DNA of 64,000 nucleotides from Pedobacter jejuensis (GCF_003725795.1 NZ_RBEE01000043.1:124001-188000), one strand, 5' to 3'; shown: positions 35,729 to 45,813, counted from the stretch's first letter. Program-made: numbers and translations. The notes: generated by a model not told the origin, from the letters alone.

Positions 35729-36424
35729 TTAATCTCTTGCTCTACCAAATAACATCGAAGCGTAATAAAGTAAATTTGCGAGGGCTCCAATTGCTGCAAC
35801 TACATAAGTCATTGCTGCCCACCATAAGGCATCTTTAGCCTGACTATTTTCCTCTTGCGTTTGCATTACACCTTGATTATTTTTCAACCAGGTTAAGGCT
35901 CGCTTACTTGCATCAAATTCTACAGGTAAAGTAACTATACTAAAAACTGTTACCAATGCTAAGCCAACTACGCCTATCGCTAAAACAATGGGTGTAACTG
36001 AAAATACCAGTAACATTACGCCTAACAACATTACCCACTGCAATAAGTTTGATGAAATGCTTACTACTGGCACCATTGTACTACGTAAATTTAACCAAGT
36101 ATAAGATTTTGCATGTTGAACGGCATGCCCACATTCGTGTGCTGCAACTGCCGCAGCGGCCACGCTTCGGCTATAATATACATCTGTACTTAAATTTACG
36201 GTTCTATCTGTTGGATTGTAATGATCTGTAAGTTGTCCTTCGGTACTCATCACCTTCACATCGAATATGCCGTTATCGTGCAGCATTCGTTCTGCCACTT
36301 CCTTTCCCGATAAGCCCGAGCTTAATTGCATTTCTGCGTATTTAGAAAATTTATGCCTAAAACGCCATTGTACAAACATGCTCAGCAATAATACCGGGAC
36401 GATTAAAATTAAATAAACTCCCAT
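35729..36424 (-). CDS. zinc metallopeptidase, YugP/Zn_peptidase_2 family
   Basis: A 231-residue membrane protein of the YugP family. Residues 1-16 form the first helix, and the gluzincin-like active site is AAHECGHAVQHA near residue 113 (HExxH as HECGH). Three further hydrophobic segments fall at about 128-150, 150-170 and 205-225. The family is cytoplasmic-membrane-bound with unknown substrate. An in-frame ATG at 36424 opens the first helix directly. Single gene, divergent from the FAD oxidoreductase. Confidence 0.9.
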   Translation of the reverse strand: MGVYLILIVPVLLLSMFVQWRFRHKFSKYAEMQLSSGLSGKEVAERMLHDNGIFDVKVMSTEGQLTDHYNPTDRTVNLSTDVYYSRSVAAAAVAAHECGHAVQHAKSYTWLNLRSTMVPVVSISSNLLQWVMLLGVMLLVFSVTPIVLAIGVVGLALVTVFSIVTLPVEFDASKRALTWLKNNQGVMQTQEENSQAKDALWWAAMTYVVAAIGALANLLYYASMLFGRARD

Positions 36425-36508
36425 TTTCTTTTGTGTATGTTTTTCAGTTTGCAGTATATCAAAAAGCGATCCTTTATTAAATGTGGGTGGAATTACATAT
36501 TTTAGTTT

Positions 36509-37645
36509 ATGAGTTCGAACCTTTCTTATTGGGAAAAATCAACATTTTTTAACTTCGATGTAGTTGTTATTGGTAGTGGTATTGTTGGCTTAAATGCAGC
36601 AATTCATCTAAAAAAGGCTTTGCCGCTGCTTAAAATTTTAGTTTTAGAAAGAGGCTTTTTACCATCGGGGGCTAGTACAAAAAACGCAGGTTTTGCCTGT
36701 TTTGGTAGCATTTCTGAACTAATAGAACAAGAAGGTATTTGTGGAACAGATGGGCTAATGCTATTGATTGAAAAACGTTGGAAAGGTTTGCTGAAACTTA
36801 GAGCATTACTGGGTGATGAAAAGCTAGATTATAAGCAATACGGTGGCTTCGAATTGTTTACAAATGACGATGATGCCTTGACTGAACAATGTGTATCTAA
36901 AATTGAACATTACAATCAACTTATATCACCAATTGTTGGTTCACAGGCGTTTTGCATCGCAAATAATAAAATCGATTCCTTTGGGTTTAAAAATGTGAAA
37001 AATCTTATCTATAACCAATATGAAGCACAAATTGATACTGGTAAGATGATGTTTAACCTGATTCAGCTCGCACAATCGCTGCAAATTTTTATATTAAACA
37101 ATTGCGAAGTAGCGGAAATTATTTCAGATGATAATCAGGAGATAATCATTACCAATCAAGGTAGGTTTTATTGCAAACGCGTAATTGTAACCACAAATGC
37201 ATTTGTAAAATCGCTTTTGCCTGGTTTAGATGTTGAACCTGGAAGAGGCCAGGTATTAATTACCAAGCCAATTAGAAATTTAAAAATTGAAGGAACCTTT
37301 CATTACGATAAAGGTTTCTATTATTTCAGAAATATTAATGATAGGGTTTTATTAGGTGGAGGGCGCAATCTAGATTTTAAAACTGAGGAAACAACAGCTT
37401 TCGGGCAGACCGCTGTTGTTCAAAAAGCTTTAGAAACCTTGCTTCGACAAACCATTTTACCGGATACACACTTTGAAATAGACGAACGTTGGAGTGGCAT
37501 TATGGCTTTTGGAAAATACCTCGAACCAATAATAACTGAGGCCAAACCAAATGTATTTTGTGCTGCCCGATGCAACGGAATGGGCATTGCAATGGGCAGC
37601 CAAACGGGTACAGATGCAGCGGAATTGGTCATGAAAAGTTTATAA
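36509..37645 (+). CDS. FAD-dependent oxidoreductase, DAO family
   Basis: A 378-residue amine or D-amino-acid oxidase-like flavoprotein. The ADP-binding motif VVVIGSGIVGLNAAIHLKK lies near residues 18-36, and FLPSGASTKNAGFACFG follows, as in glycine oxidase/DadA relatives. The C-terminal RCNGMGIAMGSQTG binds FAD. It oxidises an amine or imino acid substrate with FAD, but the substrate is not identifiable from motifs. The convergent purU gene begins its stop immediately after (stops at 37645 and 37646 abut with no gap). Confidence 0.86.
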   Translation: MSSNLSYWEKSTFFNFDVVVIGSGIVGLNAAIHLKKALPLLKILVLERGFLPSGASTKNAGFACFGSISELIEQEGICGTDGLMLLIEKRWKGLLKLRALLGDEKLDYKQYGGFELFTNDDDALTEQCVSKIEHYNQLISPIVGSQAFCIANNKIDSFGFKNVKNLIYNQYEAQIDTGKMMFNLIQLAQSLQIFILNNCEVAEIISDDNQEIIITNQGRFYCKRVIVTTNAFVKSLLPGLDVEPGRGQVLITKPIRNLKIEGTFHYDKGFYYFRNINDRVLLGGGRNLDFKTEETTAFGQTAVVQKALETLLRQTILPDTHFEIDERWSGIMAFGKYLEPIITEAKPNVFCAARCNGMGIAMGSQTGTDAAELVMKSL

Positions 37646-38485
37646 CTATTTAAACACAATCGTTTTATTCCTGTTTACAAAAATTCTATCTTCAAAAATT
37701 AATTCTAAGGCTTCCAGCAAAACTTTTTTCTCTATTTCTTTACCAGCACGAACCATTTCCTTTACGCCAAAATTATGATCGACATGGGTGGTATGCTGCG
37801 TTATAATTGGTCCTTCGTCTAAATTATCGGTTACGAAATGAGCAGTAGCACCAATAATTTTAACACCGCGTTCAAATGCTTGTCGGTACGGATTTGCACC
37901 AATAAAAGCGGGTAAAAACGAGTGGTGAATGTTAATAATTTTGCCAGCATAATCTTTAACAAAATCTGCAGAAAGGATTCTCATAAATTTTGCCAGCACT
38001 ATGTAATCGATATCGAACTGGTTGATAATTGTTTTCATTTCTTGCTCAAATGCACTTTTATCTTTATCTGCATGGCTAACATAAAAATACGGAATGCCTA
38101 GTTGCTCGGTAAATTCTTTTAATTCTTCATAATTACCAATTACACATTTTACGTTTGCTCCAAGCGTTTTAAATTGATTCTTTATTAGAATTTCTGCAAG
38201 GCAATGGTATTCTTTTGTAACCAATATGGCAATCTGCTTATCTAATTGGGTAATTAAATTAACTATCGCATTATCTGGCAGATTATTGAGTAAAATTTGT
38301 TTAAGTTTTTCTTGTTCATTAACATTCCCTACACAGGCAATACGGGTAAAAAAAGCTCGATTGGGTTCATCAACAAATTCTCTCATAGCAACTATATTAA
38401 GTTGATGCGCTGCTAAAACTCGAGTAATATTGGTAACCAAACCAACCTGATCGGGACAAGAAATTAAGATTGTTAATTCATTCAT
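37646..38485 (-). CDS. purU: formyltetrahydrofolate deformylase
   Basis: Hydrolyses 10-formyl-tetrahydrofolate to formate and tetrahydrofolate, which balances one-carbon pools and feeds formate to PurT. The N-terminal ACT domain spans about residues 1-80 (ISCPDQVGLVTNITRVLAA). The formyltransferase domain follows, with Asn185, His187 or His188 in INIHHSFLPAFIGANPY and Asp223 in NLDEGPIITQ. The length of 279 residues fits PurU. Identification is firm. Confidence 0.95.
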   Translation of the reverse strand: MNELTILISCPDQVGLVTNITRVLAAHQLNIVAMREFVDEPNRAFFTRIACVGNVNEQEKLKQILLNNLPDNAIVNLITQLDKQIAILVTKEYHCLAEILIKNQFKTLGANVKCVIGNYEELKEFTEQLGIPYFYVSHADKDKSAFEQEMKTIINQFDIDYIVLAKFMRILSADFVKDYAGKIINIHHSFLPAFIGANPYRQAFERGVKIIGATAHFVTDNLDEGPIITQHTTHVDHNFGVKEMVRAGKEIEKKVLLEALELIFEDRIFVNRNKTIVFK

Positions 38486-38645
38486 CTATTGATATTTTAT
38501 AATCAAGTATAAGAAATTTGCCTAATGATTTTTACATAAAATTATTTTGATATATCATAATTGATGGTGTTTATTACAATATACAAAGCAAAATATTTTG
38601 GTAAAACTGTTTTAATTAACGATTTTTACTAAAATTTTTATCATT

Positions 38646-40022
38646 ATGGAAACTGCTGCTATTGTACTTTTAATTGTAATTCTGCTAGTCCTAATTCTTC
38701 TCTTTTTTAAAAAACAACAAACTTTAACGCCAATAATTTCTATTGAAGAGCTTGAAAAAATTAGACTAGACAACGAGCAATTAAAAATAAATTTAGCAAG
38801 GGCAGAAGAAAGAGTTTCTAACTTATCGGCAGAAAAAGATAACATTACAAAATTGCTTAAAGATGAACAGCAAAGGTTGATAGATGAGCTGCAATTAGAA
38901 CGGGATAATTTGGCAGATGCAAATCGAGAATTGGAAGGTACTCGATCCTTTTATCAGGCAGAAAAGGAAAAACTAGTCGAACAAAAGTTAAATTTTGAAC
39001 AATCGCAAGAAAGGTTGAACAAGGATTTTCAGTTAATAGCCAATAAAATATTAGAAGAAAAATCCACCAGATTTGTAGAGCAGAATAGAACAAATTTAGA
39101 TTTGATTTTAAATCCGTTAAAAGAAAATATCAAGGCTTTTGAAGAAAAGGTGGAAAAGGTTTACAAGGCCGAATCAGACGAACGTAATATTTTAAAAGGT
39201 GTAATATCTGAATTGCAAATTCAAAGTAAACTTATTCAGGAAGATGCCAATAACTTAACCAAAGCCTTAAAAGGCGATAATAAAAAACAAGGAAACTGGG
39301 GTGAAATTATTTTGGAAAAGGTTTTAGAACGTTCAGGTTTGGTTCGCGACCAAGAATATCGGATCCAATCTACTCACTCTTCGGCAGATGGCGGTAGATA
39401 CCAACCTGATGTGGTAATAGATTTACCTGATGATAAACACCTTGTTGTAGATGCAAAGGTTAGTTTAATTGCTTATGAGCGTTATGTATCGGCCGAGACT
39501 GATGAAGAGCGTGAAGGACACGTAAAAGCGCATTTGGCTTCGATAAAAAATCATATTCTTTCCTTATCCTCAAAAAACTATCAAGAATTATATAAAATCA
39601 ATTCTCCTGATTTTGTTTTGCTTTTTGTTCCGATAGAGTCTTCCTTTAGTATTGCCGTCCAAAAAGATGCAGAACTATTTAATTTTGCCTGGGATAGAAG
39701 GGTGGTGATAGTGAGTCCATCTACTTTGTTGGCCACTTTACGTACTATAGCCAGCATGTGGAAACAGGAAAAACAAAATAGAAACGTATTTGAAATAGCC
39801 GAACAAGCAGGTTTTTTATACGAAAAGTTTGTAGGATTTTTAAAAGATATGGAAGATATAGGCAAGCATATCGGTTCTACACAGAAAGCTTATGATGGGG
39901 CGTTTAATAAACTAAAAGATGGCTCTGGAAATGTGATAGTAAAAATTGAAAACCTTAAAAAATTAGGTGCGAAGGTTAAAAGCAATAAGCAAATTGATTT
40001 TAAGTATTTAGAAGGAGAGTAG
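38646..40022 (+). CDS. rmuC: DNA recombination protein RmuC
   Basis: A 458-residue protein with an N-terminal membrane anchor (residues 3-20), a long coiled coil (about 30-165) and the RmuC nuclease-like domain from about residue 185. Domain motifs: KKQGNWGEIILEKVLERSGL, YQPDVVIDLPDDKHLVVDAKV (the D-V-D-A-K part is typical of PD-(D/E)xK folds) and SPSTLLATLRTIASMWK. RmuC limits inversions at short repeats in E. coli; biochemical action is still unclear. It stands alone. Confidence 0.93.
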   Translation: METAAIVLLIVILLVLILLFFKKQQTLTPIISIEELEKIRLDNEQLKINLARAEERVSNLSAEKDNITKLLKDEQQRLIDELQLERDNLADANRELEGTRSFYQAEKEKLVEQKLNFEQSQERLNKDFQLIANKILEEKSTRFVEQNRTNLDLILNPLKENIKAFEEKVEKVYKAESDERNILKGVISELQIQSKLIQEDANNLTKALKGDNKKQGNWGEIILEKVLERSGLVRDQEYRIQSTHSSADGGRYQPDVVIDLPDDKHLVVDAKVSLIAYERYVSAETDEEREGHVKAHLASIKNHILSLSSKNYQELYKINSPDFVLLFVPIESSFSIAVQKDAELFNFAWDRRVVIVSPSTLLATLRTIASMWKQEKQNRNVFEIAEQAGFLYEKFVGFLKDMEDIGKHIGSTQKAYDGAFNKLKDGSGNVIVKIENLKKLGAKVKSNKQIDFKYLEGE

Positions 40023-40213
40023 ATAATAATGAAACCAACTCCCTTTTAATTCCGCAGACATATTTGCGTTTTTGAATAGCTTAGATAAAAACTTCTCATT
40101 TGTTTGATGTTCGTTTCAAACTATCTTTACCAAAATCACTTGCAAGCCTAAACATCCTGAGTTCAATTTTAAACTTAATATTTGCTGTTTAATTGCCGTA
40201 TTGCTTGTACGAC

Positions 40214-40281
40214 ACGTCATGCTGAATTTATTTCAGCATCTTTCCTGTAAATAAGACCCTGAAATAAATTCAGGGTGACGT
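40214..40281. repeat. dispersed GTCATGCTGAA palindromic repeat
   Basis: A 23-bp arm starting ACGTCATGCTGAATTTA (40214-40236) faces its near-perfect complement ending AATTCAGGGTGACGT (40259-40281); 21 of 23 pairs match, with a 22-nt loop. It lies in the 339-bp gap after rmuC, which has no other feature I can support. A related half-copy is at 53605. I know such palindromes as abundant intergenic repeats in Sphingobacteriaceae. Confidence 0.85.
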
Positions 40282-40361
40282 TAACTAAAAAAAAGCAGCT
40301 TATCAATAATGTGAAGAATACGTTCTATGAAATCTTGATGTATTAATTCTTTTCTCATTAT

Positions 40362-41402
40362 TTACTTATTAAAAGCGTTCCATCCCTGCGCCTTCAATTC
40401 ATGTACATTATTTGATTTAGAAACCATTTTACACCCCGAATTCTTATCCGTAACATGGCCAATAACCGTAATATCTACATCATGTTTCAACTTTTTATAA
40501 TCTTCCTGACTTATGGTAAATAACAATTCATAATCTTCGCCACCACTTAAAGCACAAACAGTTGGGTCGATACCCAATTCGCGAGCGGTTTCGTAAGTCA
40601 TTGGATCTAAAGGAATCTTATCTTCATAAATTGTAATTCCCTTATCGCTCTCAGTAGCTAAATGCAAAATTTCTGATGCTAAACCGTCTGAAACATCAAT
40701 CATAGAAGTTGGCTTAATATCCATATCTTCCAAAAGTGCAACAATATCCATTCTTGCCTCAGGTTTCAACTGTCTTTCTATAATGTAATCTTTGCCTTCT
40801 AAATCTGGTTGAATTTGAGGGTTTTCTAAGTAGATTAATTTCTCTCTTTCTAATATTTGTAATCCAACATAAGCACCACCTAAATCACCAGAAACGCAAA
40901 GCAAATCATGTTCTTGAGCACCATTTCTGTAAGTAACTTTATCCGCATCGGCATAACCAATACTTGTAATGCTAATTACCAAACCTTGCTTGCTTGATGA
41001 AGTATCGCCTCCTATTAAATCGATGTTAAACTTATTACAAGCCAACTCGATCCCTTTATACAATTCTTCTACAGCTTCTAGTGGAAATTTGCTCGACAAA
41101 CCCAGAGAAACTGTAATTTGACTTGCCTTACCGTTCATGGCATAAATATCACTCAAATTAACCTGAACCGCTTTATAACCTAAATGCATTAAAGGAACAT
41201 AAGCCAAATCGAAATGTATTCCTTCTAACAATAAATCGGTAGAAACCAGCACTTGCTGGCCTTTTGCATCTAAAACCGCTGCATCATCTCCAACCCCTTT
41301 AACAGAATAATCGTTTTTTATTTTGAAATTATTTGTAAGGTATTTAATTAAACCAAACTCTCCTAACTCGTTAATATCGGTACGTTCTTTATTTTCAAAC
41401 AT
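40362..41402 (-). CDS. thiL: thiamine-phosphate kinase
   Basis: Phosphorylates thiamine monophosphate to the active cofactor thiamine diphosphate. The 346-residue protein carries the PurM-like fold motifs: GVGDDAAVLDAKGQ, STDLLLEGIHFDLAYVPL, GGDTSSSKQG, DVSDGLASEILHL and SGGEDYELLFT. It lies in line with the symporter gene upstream (43 nt apart) but has no other thiamine gene beside it. Firm assignment. Confidence 0.95.
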   Translation of the reverse strand: MFENKERTDINELGEFGLIKYLTNNFKIKNDYSVKGVGDDAAVLDAKGQQVLVSTDLLLEGIHFDLAYVPLMHLGYKAVQVNLSDIYAMNGKASQITVSLGLSSKFPLEAVEELYKGIELACNKFNIDLIGGDTSSSKQGLVISITSIGYADADKVTYRNGAQEHDLLCVSGDLGGAYVGLQILEREKLIYLENPQIQPDLEGKDYIIERQLKPEARMDIVALLEDMDIKPTSMIDVSDGLASEILHLATESDKGITIYEDKIPLDPMTYETARELGIDPTVCALSGGEDYELLFTISQEDYKKLKHDVDITVIGHVTDKNSGCKMVSKSNNVHELKAQGWNAFNK

Positions 41403-41444
41403 ATTTTTTAATGGAGTAAACTCCTTTTTTTAATTTTTAAATAA

Positions 41445-42680
41445 TTAGGATGATAGCTTTTGCTCCATCCAATTTTTTCCTTCGGTAAATCTTGCAATTA
41501 ACATTGCCGCAACATTATCGCCGGTAGCATTTAATAAAGTAGCCATTGGATCAACCAATGTTCCAATTATCATAGCTGGTGGTAAGGCTTCAGGAGGAAG
41601 CTGATACGCTGATATCATCAATAATTCTCCAATGTAACCTCCATTGGGTATGCCACCTTCAACAATACTCACCAAAACTGTAATACCTAATGCTAAAATT
41701 ATGGTATCAACATGTACCAAATCTTTACCAAAAATTGCAAAGACAACAGCTATTTTAATAATCGAACTTATACTAGAGCCATCTTTATGCAAAGTTGAAC
41801 CTAATGGAATAGTAACATTTGTTATGTAGGCAGGAACACCCATTTTAGCTGCGCCTTCCAAGTTTGCCGGAATAGTAGCAATGCTACTGCAGGTGCCGAT
41901 TGATGTTAATGATGGAACAATGTTATTCTTCCAAAAAACTTTAATTGCTTTAAATCCACCAGCTACGAAAGCATATAACGTAAAAAAAACGATAAAATAA
42001 AATGCGCCAACTCCATAGTATAAGCCTAATGCTTTTGCGTAAGTACCAAAAAGCTGCGGACCAAAAACGCCAACCTGATAAGCAAAGTAGGCACCCAAAC
42101 CAATTGGTCCGAGTTTCATAATTAAAATAATGAGTTTTTTCATTACCTCATTCCCAGAAACCAGAAAGTTTTTAAAGCCATCACCATCTTTACCAGCGTA
42201 TAATGTTGAAAAACCAACCAAAACCGAAAAAATAATTAGCGCAAGCATATTTTTTCTACTTCCAATTTCATAAAATTCCCCAACGGTTAAAAGCTGGGTC
42301 ATTTGTTCGCCTACAGATTGTAATTTTTCATTTTCAATAGGTAAAGTACTATTCCCTAATTGCTGATGGATGGGGAATACCCTTGTAGCGACTAAGGTTA
42401 AAACTGCTGATATTAAGATAGTAGATAAGAATACCAAAACCATTACAGTTAATAATTTTCCTAATTTTTTCGTTCTATCAATATTTGCAATAGCAGATGA
42501 AACTGCAAAAAATACTAATGGAATTACAGCGGTAAACAACAAATTCAAAAATATATCACCAAGCGGTTTAATACTTTCTACACTTTTTCCAAAAATTAAA
42601 CCAACTATACTCCCAACAGTAATACCTGCCAAGAGCCATAATAAGCCCGAGTAATTTTTAAGAATGTTGTTTATTTTCAT
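41445..42680 (-). CDS. dicarboxylate/amino acid:cation symporter (DAACS family)
   Basis: A 411-residue inner-membrane protein with eight to ten hydrophobic segments and the two re-entrant loops of the family. The HP1-like serine-rich motif is TSIGTCSSIATIPANL near residue 265; LGSTLHKDGSSISSIIKI follows. The C-terminal motif LLNATGDNVAAMLIARF carries the Asn-Asp sodium and substrate ligands. It should import glutamate, aspartate or C4-dicarboxylates with Na+ or H+. The neighbouring aspartate-consuming nadB is suggestive but is no proof of aspartate as substrate. Confidence 0.88.
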   Translation of the reverse strand: MKINNILKNYSGLLWLLAGITVGSIVGLIFGKSVESIKPLGDIFLNLLFTAVIPLVFFAVSSAIANIDRTKKLGKLLTVMVLVFLSTILISAVLTLVATRVFPIHQQLGNSTLPIENEKLQSVGEQMTQLLTVGEFYEIGSRKNMLALIIFSVLVGFSTLYAGKDGDGFKNFLVSGNEVMKKLIILIMKLGPIGLGAYFAYQVGVFGPQLFGTYAKALGLYYGVGAFYFIVFFTLYAFVAGGFKAIKVFWKNNIVPSLTSIGTCSSIATIPANLEGAAKMGVPAYITNVTIPLGSTLHKDGSSISSIIKIAVVFAIFGKDLVHVDTIILALGITVLVSIVEGGIPNGGYIGELLMISAYQLPPEALPPAMIIGTLVDPMATLLNATGDNVAAMLIARFTEGKNWMEQKLSS

Positions 42681-42709
42681 TTTGTATTCACATTGTCTGT
42701 GGTAGTTTT

Positions 42710-43708
42710 CTATAATCCCAATTCTGCCGAAATATCAAGCATTCTTTGAATTGGTTTACGTGCAAGTTCTATAATATGTTCTGGTACAGTTATTTCTGGT
42801 AAACCATTTTTAATACATAAATATAGTTTTTCTAAAGTATTTCTTTTCATGTATGGGCAATCGTTACAGGCACAACTGTTATTTGGCGGTGCCGGAATAA
42901 AAGTTTTTGTAGGATTTGCCTTCTCCATTTGATGAATAATTCCACTTTCTGTTGCTACTATAAATTCTGAAGCAGGATTATTGATGGTATATTTTAGAAG
43001 TCCGGTGGTTGAGCCTATATAATCAGCCATTTTCAAAATTACTTCCTCACATTCTGGATGAGCAATAAATTTGGCATTTGGGTGGCGTTCTTTTAATTTG
43101 GTAATTTTCTCCTGAGAGAAAATTTCATGAACCATACAAGCTCCATTCCAAAGCACTAAATCTCTACCAGTTTTTTTTGCTACATATGCACCTAAATTCC
43201 TATCAGGCCCGAATATAATTTTTTGATCTTTTGGTAAGCTTTCTACAATTTGAACAGCATTGGTTGATGTACAAACAATATCACTCAAAGCTTTTAACTC
43301 TGCTGTGCAATTCACGTAAGTAATTACTAAATGATCAGGGTATTTTTCCTTGAACTTTCTAAACAAATGTGGTGGGCAGCTATCAGCTAGTGAACAACCA
43401 GCTTTAACATCGGGCAATAAAACTTTTTTTGATGGTGATAAAATCTTTGCTGTTTCGGCCATGAAATGGACGCCTGCAAATACAATTACATCTGCGTCGG
43501 TTTTTGCAGCTTCTTGAGATAAACCCAAACTATCACCAATATAATCTGCAATATCTTGTATATCAGGTTCTTGATAATAATGCGCTAGAATAATTGCATT
43601 CTTTTCCTTTTTCAATTTCTCAATTTCAGCAAAAAGGTCGAGGGTTGGATCAATTGCTTCATCCACAAATCCTTTTTGATTAATTTCTTCTAAAATATCA
43701 ATGTTCAT
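42710..43708 (-). CDS. nadA: quinolinate synthase
   Basis: Condenses iminoaspartate with dihydroxyacetone phosphate to quinolinate, using a [4Fe-4S] cluster. I choose the ATG at 43708 (332 residues); the nominal TTG at 43747 lies on the -7 promoter element. Cluster cysteines by homology with E. coli are Cys105 (KAGCSLADS), Cys191 (NGACMVHE) and Cys284 in SCACNDCPYMK. HYYQEPDIQDIADYIGDS near the N-terminus and the TSTNA phosphate motif are also conserved. The gene is divergent from nadB, its partner enzyme. Confidence 0.95.
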   Translation of the reverse strand: MNIDILEEINQKGFVDEAIDPTLDLFAEIEKLKKEKNAIILAHYYQEPDIQDIADYIGDSLGLSQEAAKTDADVIVFAGVHFMAETAKILSPSKKVLLPDVKAGCSLADSCPPHLFRKFKEKYPDHLVITYVNCTAELKALSDIVCTSTNAVQIVESLPKDQKIIFGPDRNLGAYVAKKTGRDLVLWNGACMVHEIFSQEKITKLKERHPNAKFIAHPECEEVILKMADYIGSTTGLLKYTINNPASEFIVATESGIIHQMEKANPTKTFIPAPPNNSCACNDCPYMKRNTLEKLYLCIKNGLPEITVPEHIIELARKPIQRMLDISAELGL

Positions 43709-43744
43709 TTTAAATTTTCCCTTTTTTTGAATTTCGACGTTGGT

Positions 43745-43752
43745 CAAAGATA
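43745..43752 (-). promoter_or_regulatory. -7 element of nadA
   Basis: On the minus strand TATCTTTG matches TAnnTTTG; a TTG at 43768-43770 is a -33 candidate at a short 15-nt spacer. Transcription would start near 43739, about 30 nt before the ATG at 43708, which supports that start. Confidence 0.5.
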
Positions 43753-44157
43753 AAGCTTTCCACGTTTCAATAATTAATAAGTTATTTTAAATAAATAGAT
43801 CTTGTTTGTTTATTAGTGTGTTAGTAATGTTGGCAAGTTTGCTAAAAAAGTTCTTTAATGTAAGTTGTTAATCGTTTACTAACATTCATATTACATTTTA
43901 TTAATATAATCGGATTGATTTTCAGGACTATCGAGAAACGTCTTAAATTTTATCAATACTGGAATGTTAATTGTTTATAAAGTTTAAAAAGTTAATTACT
44001 TACACAAATGTGCTTAAAAATTGGGCAAAAGATTGTGGCAAATTATCTTTTTACAGTAGCTTTAAACATTCTAATTTATTTGTTAGTATAGTTTATACAT
44101 TGTGTTAACACTTTACTGATAGTTGTTAACATTGAAGATAATTTAAGATTTTATTTG
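43753..44157. other. 405-bp A/T-rich divergent nadA-nadB regulatory gap
   Basis: No gene fits here. The sequence is rich in TGTTA/TTAAC words. GTTAGTAA near 43820 has a distant inverted partner TTACTAAC near 43875, and TGTTAAC recurs near 44102 and 44125. A long gap between divergent genes of one pathway suggests shared regulation, but I recognise no known NAD operator. Confidence 0.4.
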
Positions 44158-45744
44158 ATGAGGAAGGTAGATTTTCTAGTAATTGGTTCAGGTATAGCGG
44201 GTTTAAGTTTTGCTTTAAAGGCTGCTAAGTTTGGTAAGGTATTAATTGTTACTAAATCAAATGAAGATGAATCTAATACAAAGTATGCACAAGGTGGAGT
44301 AGCTGTTGTTGTTGATAAAGGTGATTCTTTTGAAAAACATATACAAGATACTTTGATTGCTGGTGATGGATTATGTGATGAAAAAATTGTAGAGATTGTA
44401 GTAAAAGAAGGGCCTCAACGCATTCAGGAGATTATTGACTACGGCATTAATTTCGATAAAGACAATTCTGGCTTCTATGATTTAGCAAAAGAAGGTGGTC
44501 ATTCTGAACACCGGGTTTTGCACTACAAGGACATTACCGGGTATGAGATTGAACGTGTTTTATTGCAGGAAATTCATGAAAATCCTAACATAGAGATATT
44601 AACACACTACTTTGCACTGGAGTTGATTACACAACATCACCTTGGTGAATTTGTTGATAAACGTACCGAAGATATTAACTGTTATGGTATATATGCCTTT
44701 AATACAGAGCTTAACGATGTGGAAAAGATTGTTGCAAACGTTACAGTGATGGCTTCGGGAGGCGCCGGACATGTATATTCTGCAACGACAAATCCTGTCA
44801 TTGCCACAGGCGATGGCATGGCAATGGTTTATCGTGCAAAGGGAAAAGTTCGTAACATGGAGTTTATTCAGTTCCATCCAACAGCTTTATATCATCCTGG
44901 AGAGTATCCTTCCTTTTTAATATCCGAAGCTGTTCGTGGTTTCGGAGGTGTGCTTCGACGTAAAAACGGAGAAGAGTTTATGCATGAATACGACGAGCGT
45001 AAATCGTTAGCTCCTCGTGATATTGTAGCTAGGGCAGTAGATAATGAGATGAAAAAGTCTGGAGATGAGTTTGTTTATCTCGATATTACCATGCGCAAGA
45101 AGGCCGATATACTTAAGCATTTTCCAAATATTTATGCTAAATGCCTATCTATTGGTATAGATATGACGAAAGATTTTATTCCGGTTACGCCTGCATCTCA
45201 TTATATGTGCGGCGGAATTTTGGTTGATGAGTACGGACGTTCATCTATTAAAAATTTATATGCATGTGGAGAATGTTCTTCAACCGGCTTGCATGGAGCT
45301 AATAGATTGGCTTCCAATTCTTTATTAGAAGCAACAGTTTTTGCACATCGTATTTATCAGGATGCTATAGAAAATTTTAAAAATAACATCATACCTGATA
45401 ATATACCTGAGTGGGATGCTAAAGGTGTTACACAAACCAACGAAGATGTTTTAGTTACACATAATCTTAGAGAATTACAAAAAGTTATGGGCGATTATGT
45501 TGGAATAGTACGTTCAGATTTTAGATTAGAAAGAGCACACAGAAGATTGTTTTTAATCCATCAGGAAACAGAAGAATTTTATAAAAAGAATAAAGTTTCC
45601 GTTCAGCTTTGCGAATTAAGAAATGTAATACAAACTGCTTATTTGGTTATTAAGTCAGCGATGCAACGTAAAGAAAGCAGGGGATTACATTTTACGACTG
45701 ATTACCCTGATCATGCAGATAAGTTGATAGATACAGTTTTTTAA
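44158..45744 (+). CDS. nadB: L-aspartate oxidase
   Basis: FAD enzyme that oxidises L-aspartate to iminoaspartate, the first step of de novo NAD synthesis. The ATG at 44158 is chosen over the preceding TTG (528 residues). The FAD-binding motif is LVIGSGIAGLSFALKAA. YAQGGVAVV, the substrate loop HSEHRVLHYKDITG and FIQFHPTALYHPG are present. EAVRGFGGVLRRKNGE and TGLHGANRLASNSLLEA complete the fumarate reductase/NadB signature. The C-terminal helical domain is intact. Divergent to nadA. Firm assignment. Confidence 0.96.
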   Translation: MRKVDFLVIGSGIAGLSFALKAAKFGKVLIVTKSNEDESNTKYAQGGVAVVVDKGDSFEKHIQDTLIAGDGLCDEKIVEIVVKEGPQRIQEIIDYGINFDKDNSGFYDLAKEGGHSEHRVLHYKDITGYEIERVLLQEIHENPNIEILTHYFALELITQHHLGEFVDKRTEDINCYGIYAFNTELNDVEKIVANVTVMASGGAGHVYSATTNPVIATGDGMAMVYRAKGKVRNMEFIQFHPTALYHPGEYPSFLISEAVRGFGGVLRRKNGEEFMHEYDERKSLAPRDIVARAVDNEMKKSGDEFVYLDITMRKKADILKHFPNIYAKCLSIGIDMTKDFIPVTPASHYMCGGILVDEYGRSSIKNLYACGECSSTGLHGANRLASNSLLEATVFAHRIYQDAIENFKNNIIPDNIPEWDAKGVTQTNEDVLVTHNLRELQKVMGDYVGIVRSDFRLERAHRRLFLIHQETEEFYKKNKVSVQLCELRNVIQTAYLVIKSAMQRKESRGLHFTTDYPDHADKLIDTVF

Positions 45745-45813
45745 TTCCTAAATCCCTTGAATATAATTTTAAATCCTTAGGACATTTTACATATACCATC
45801 TTACATTTTTAAT

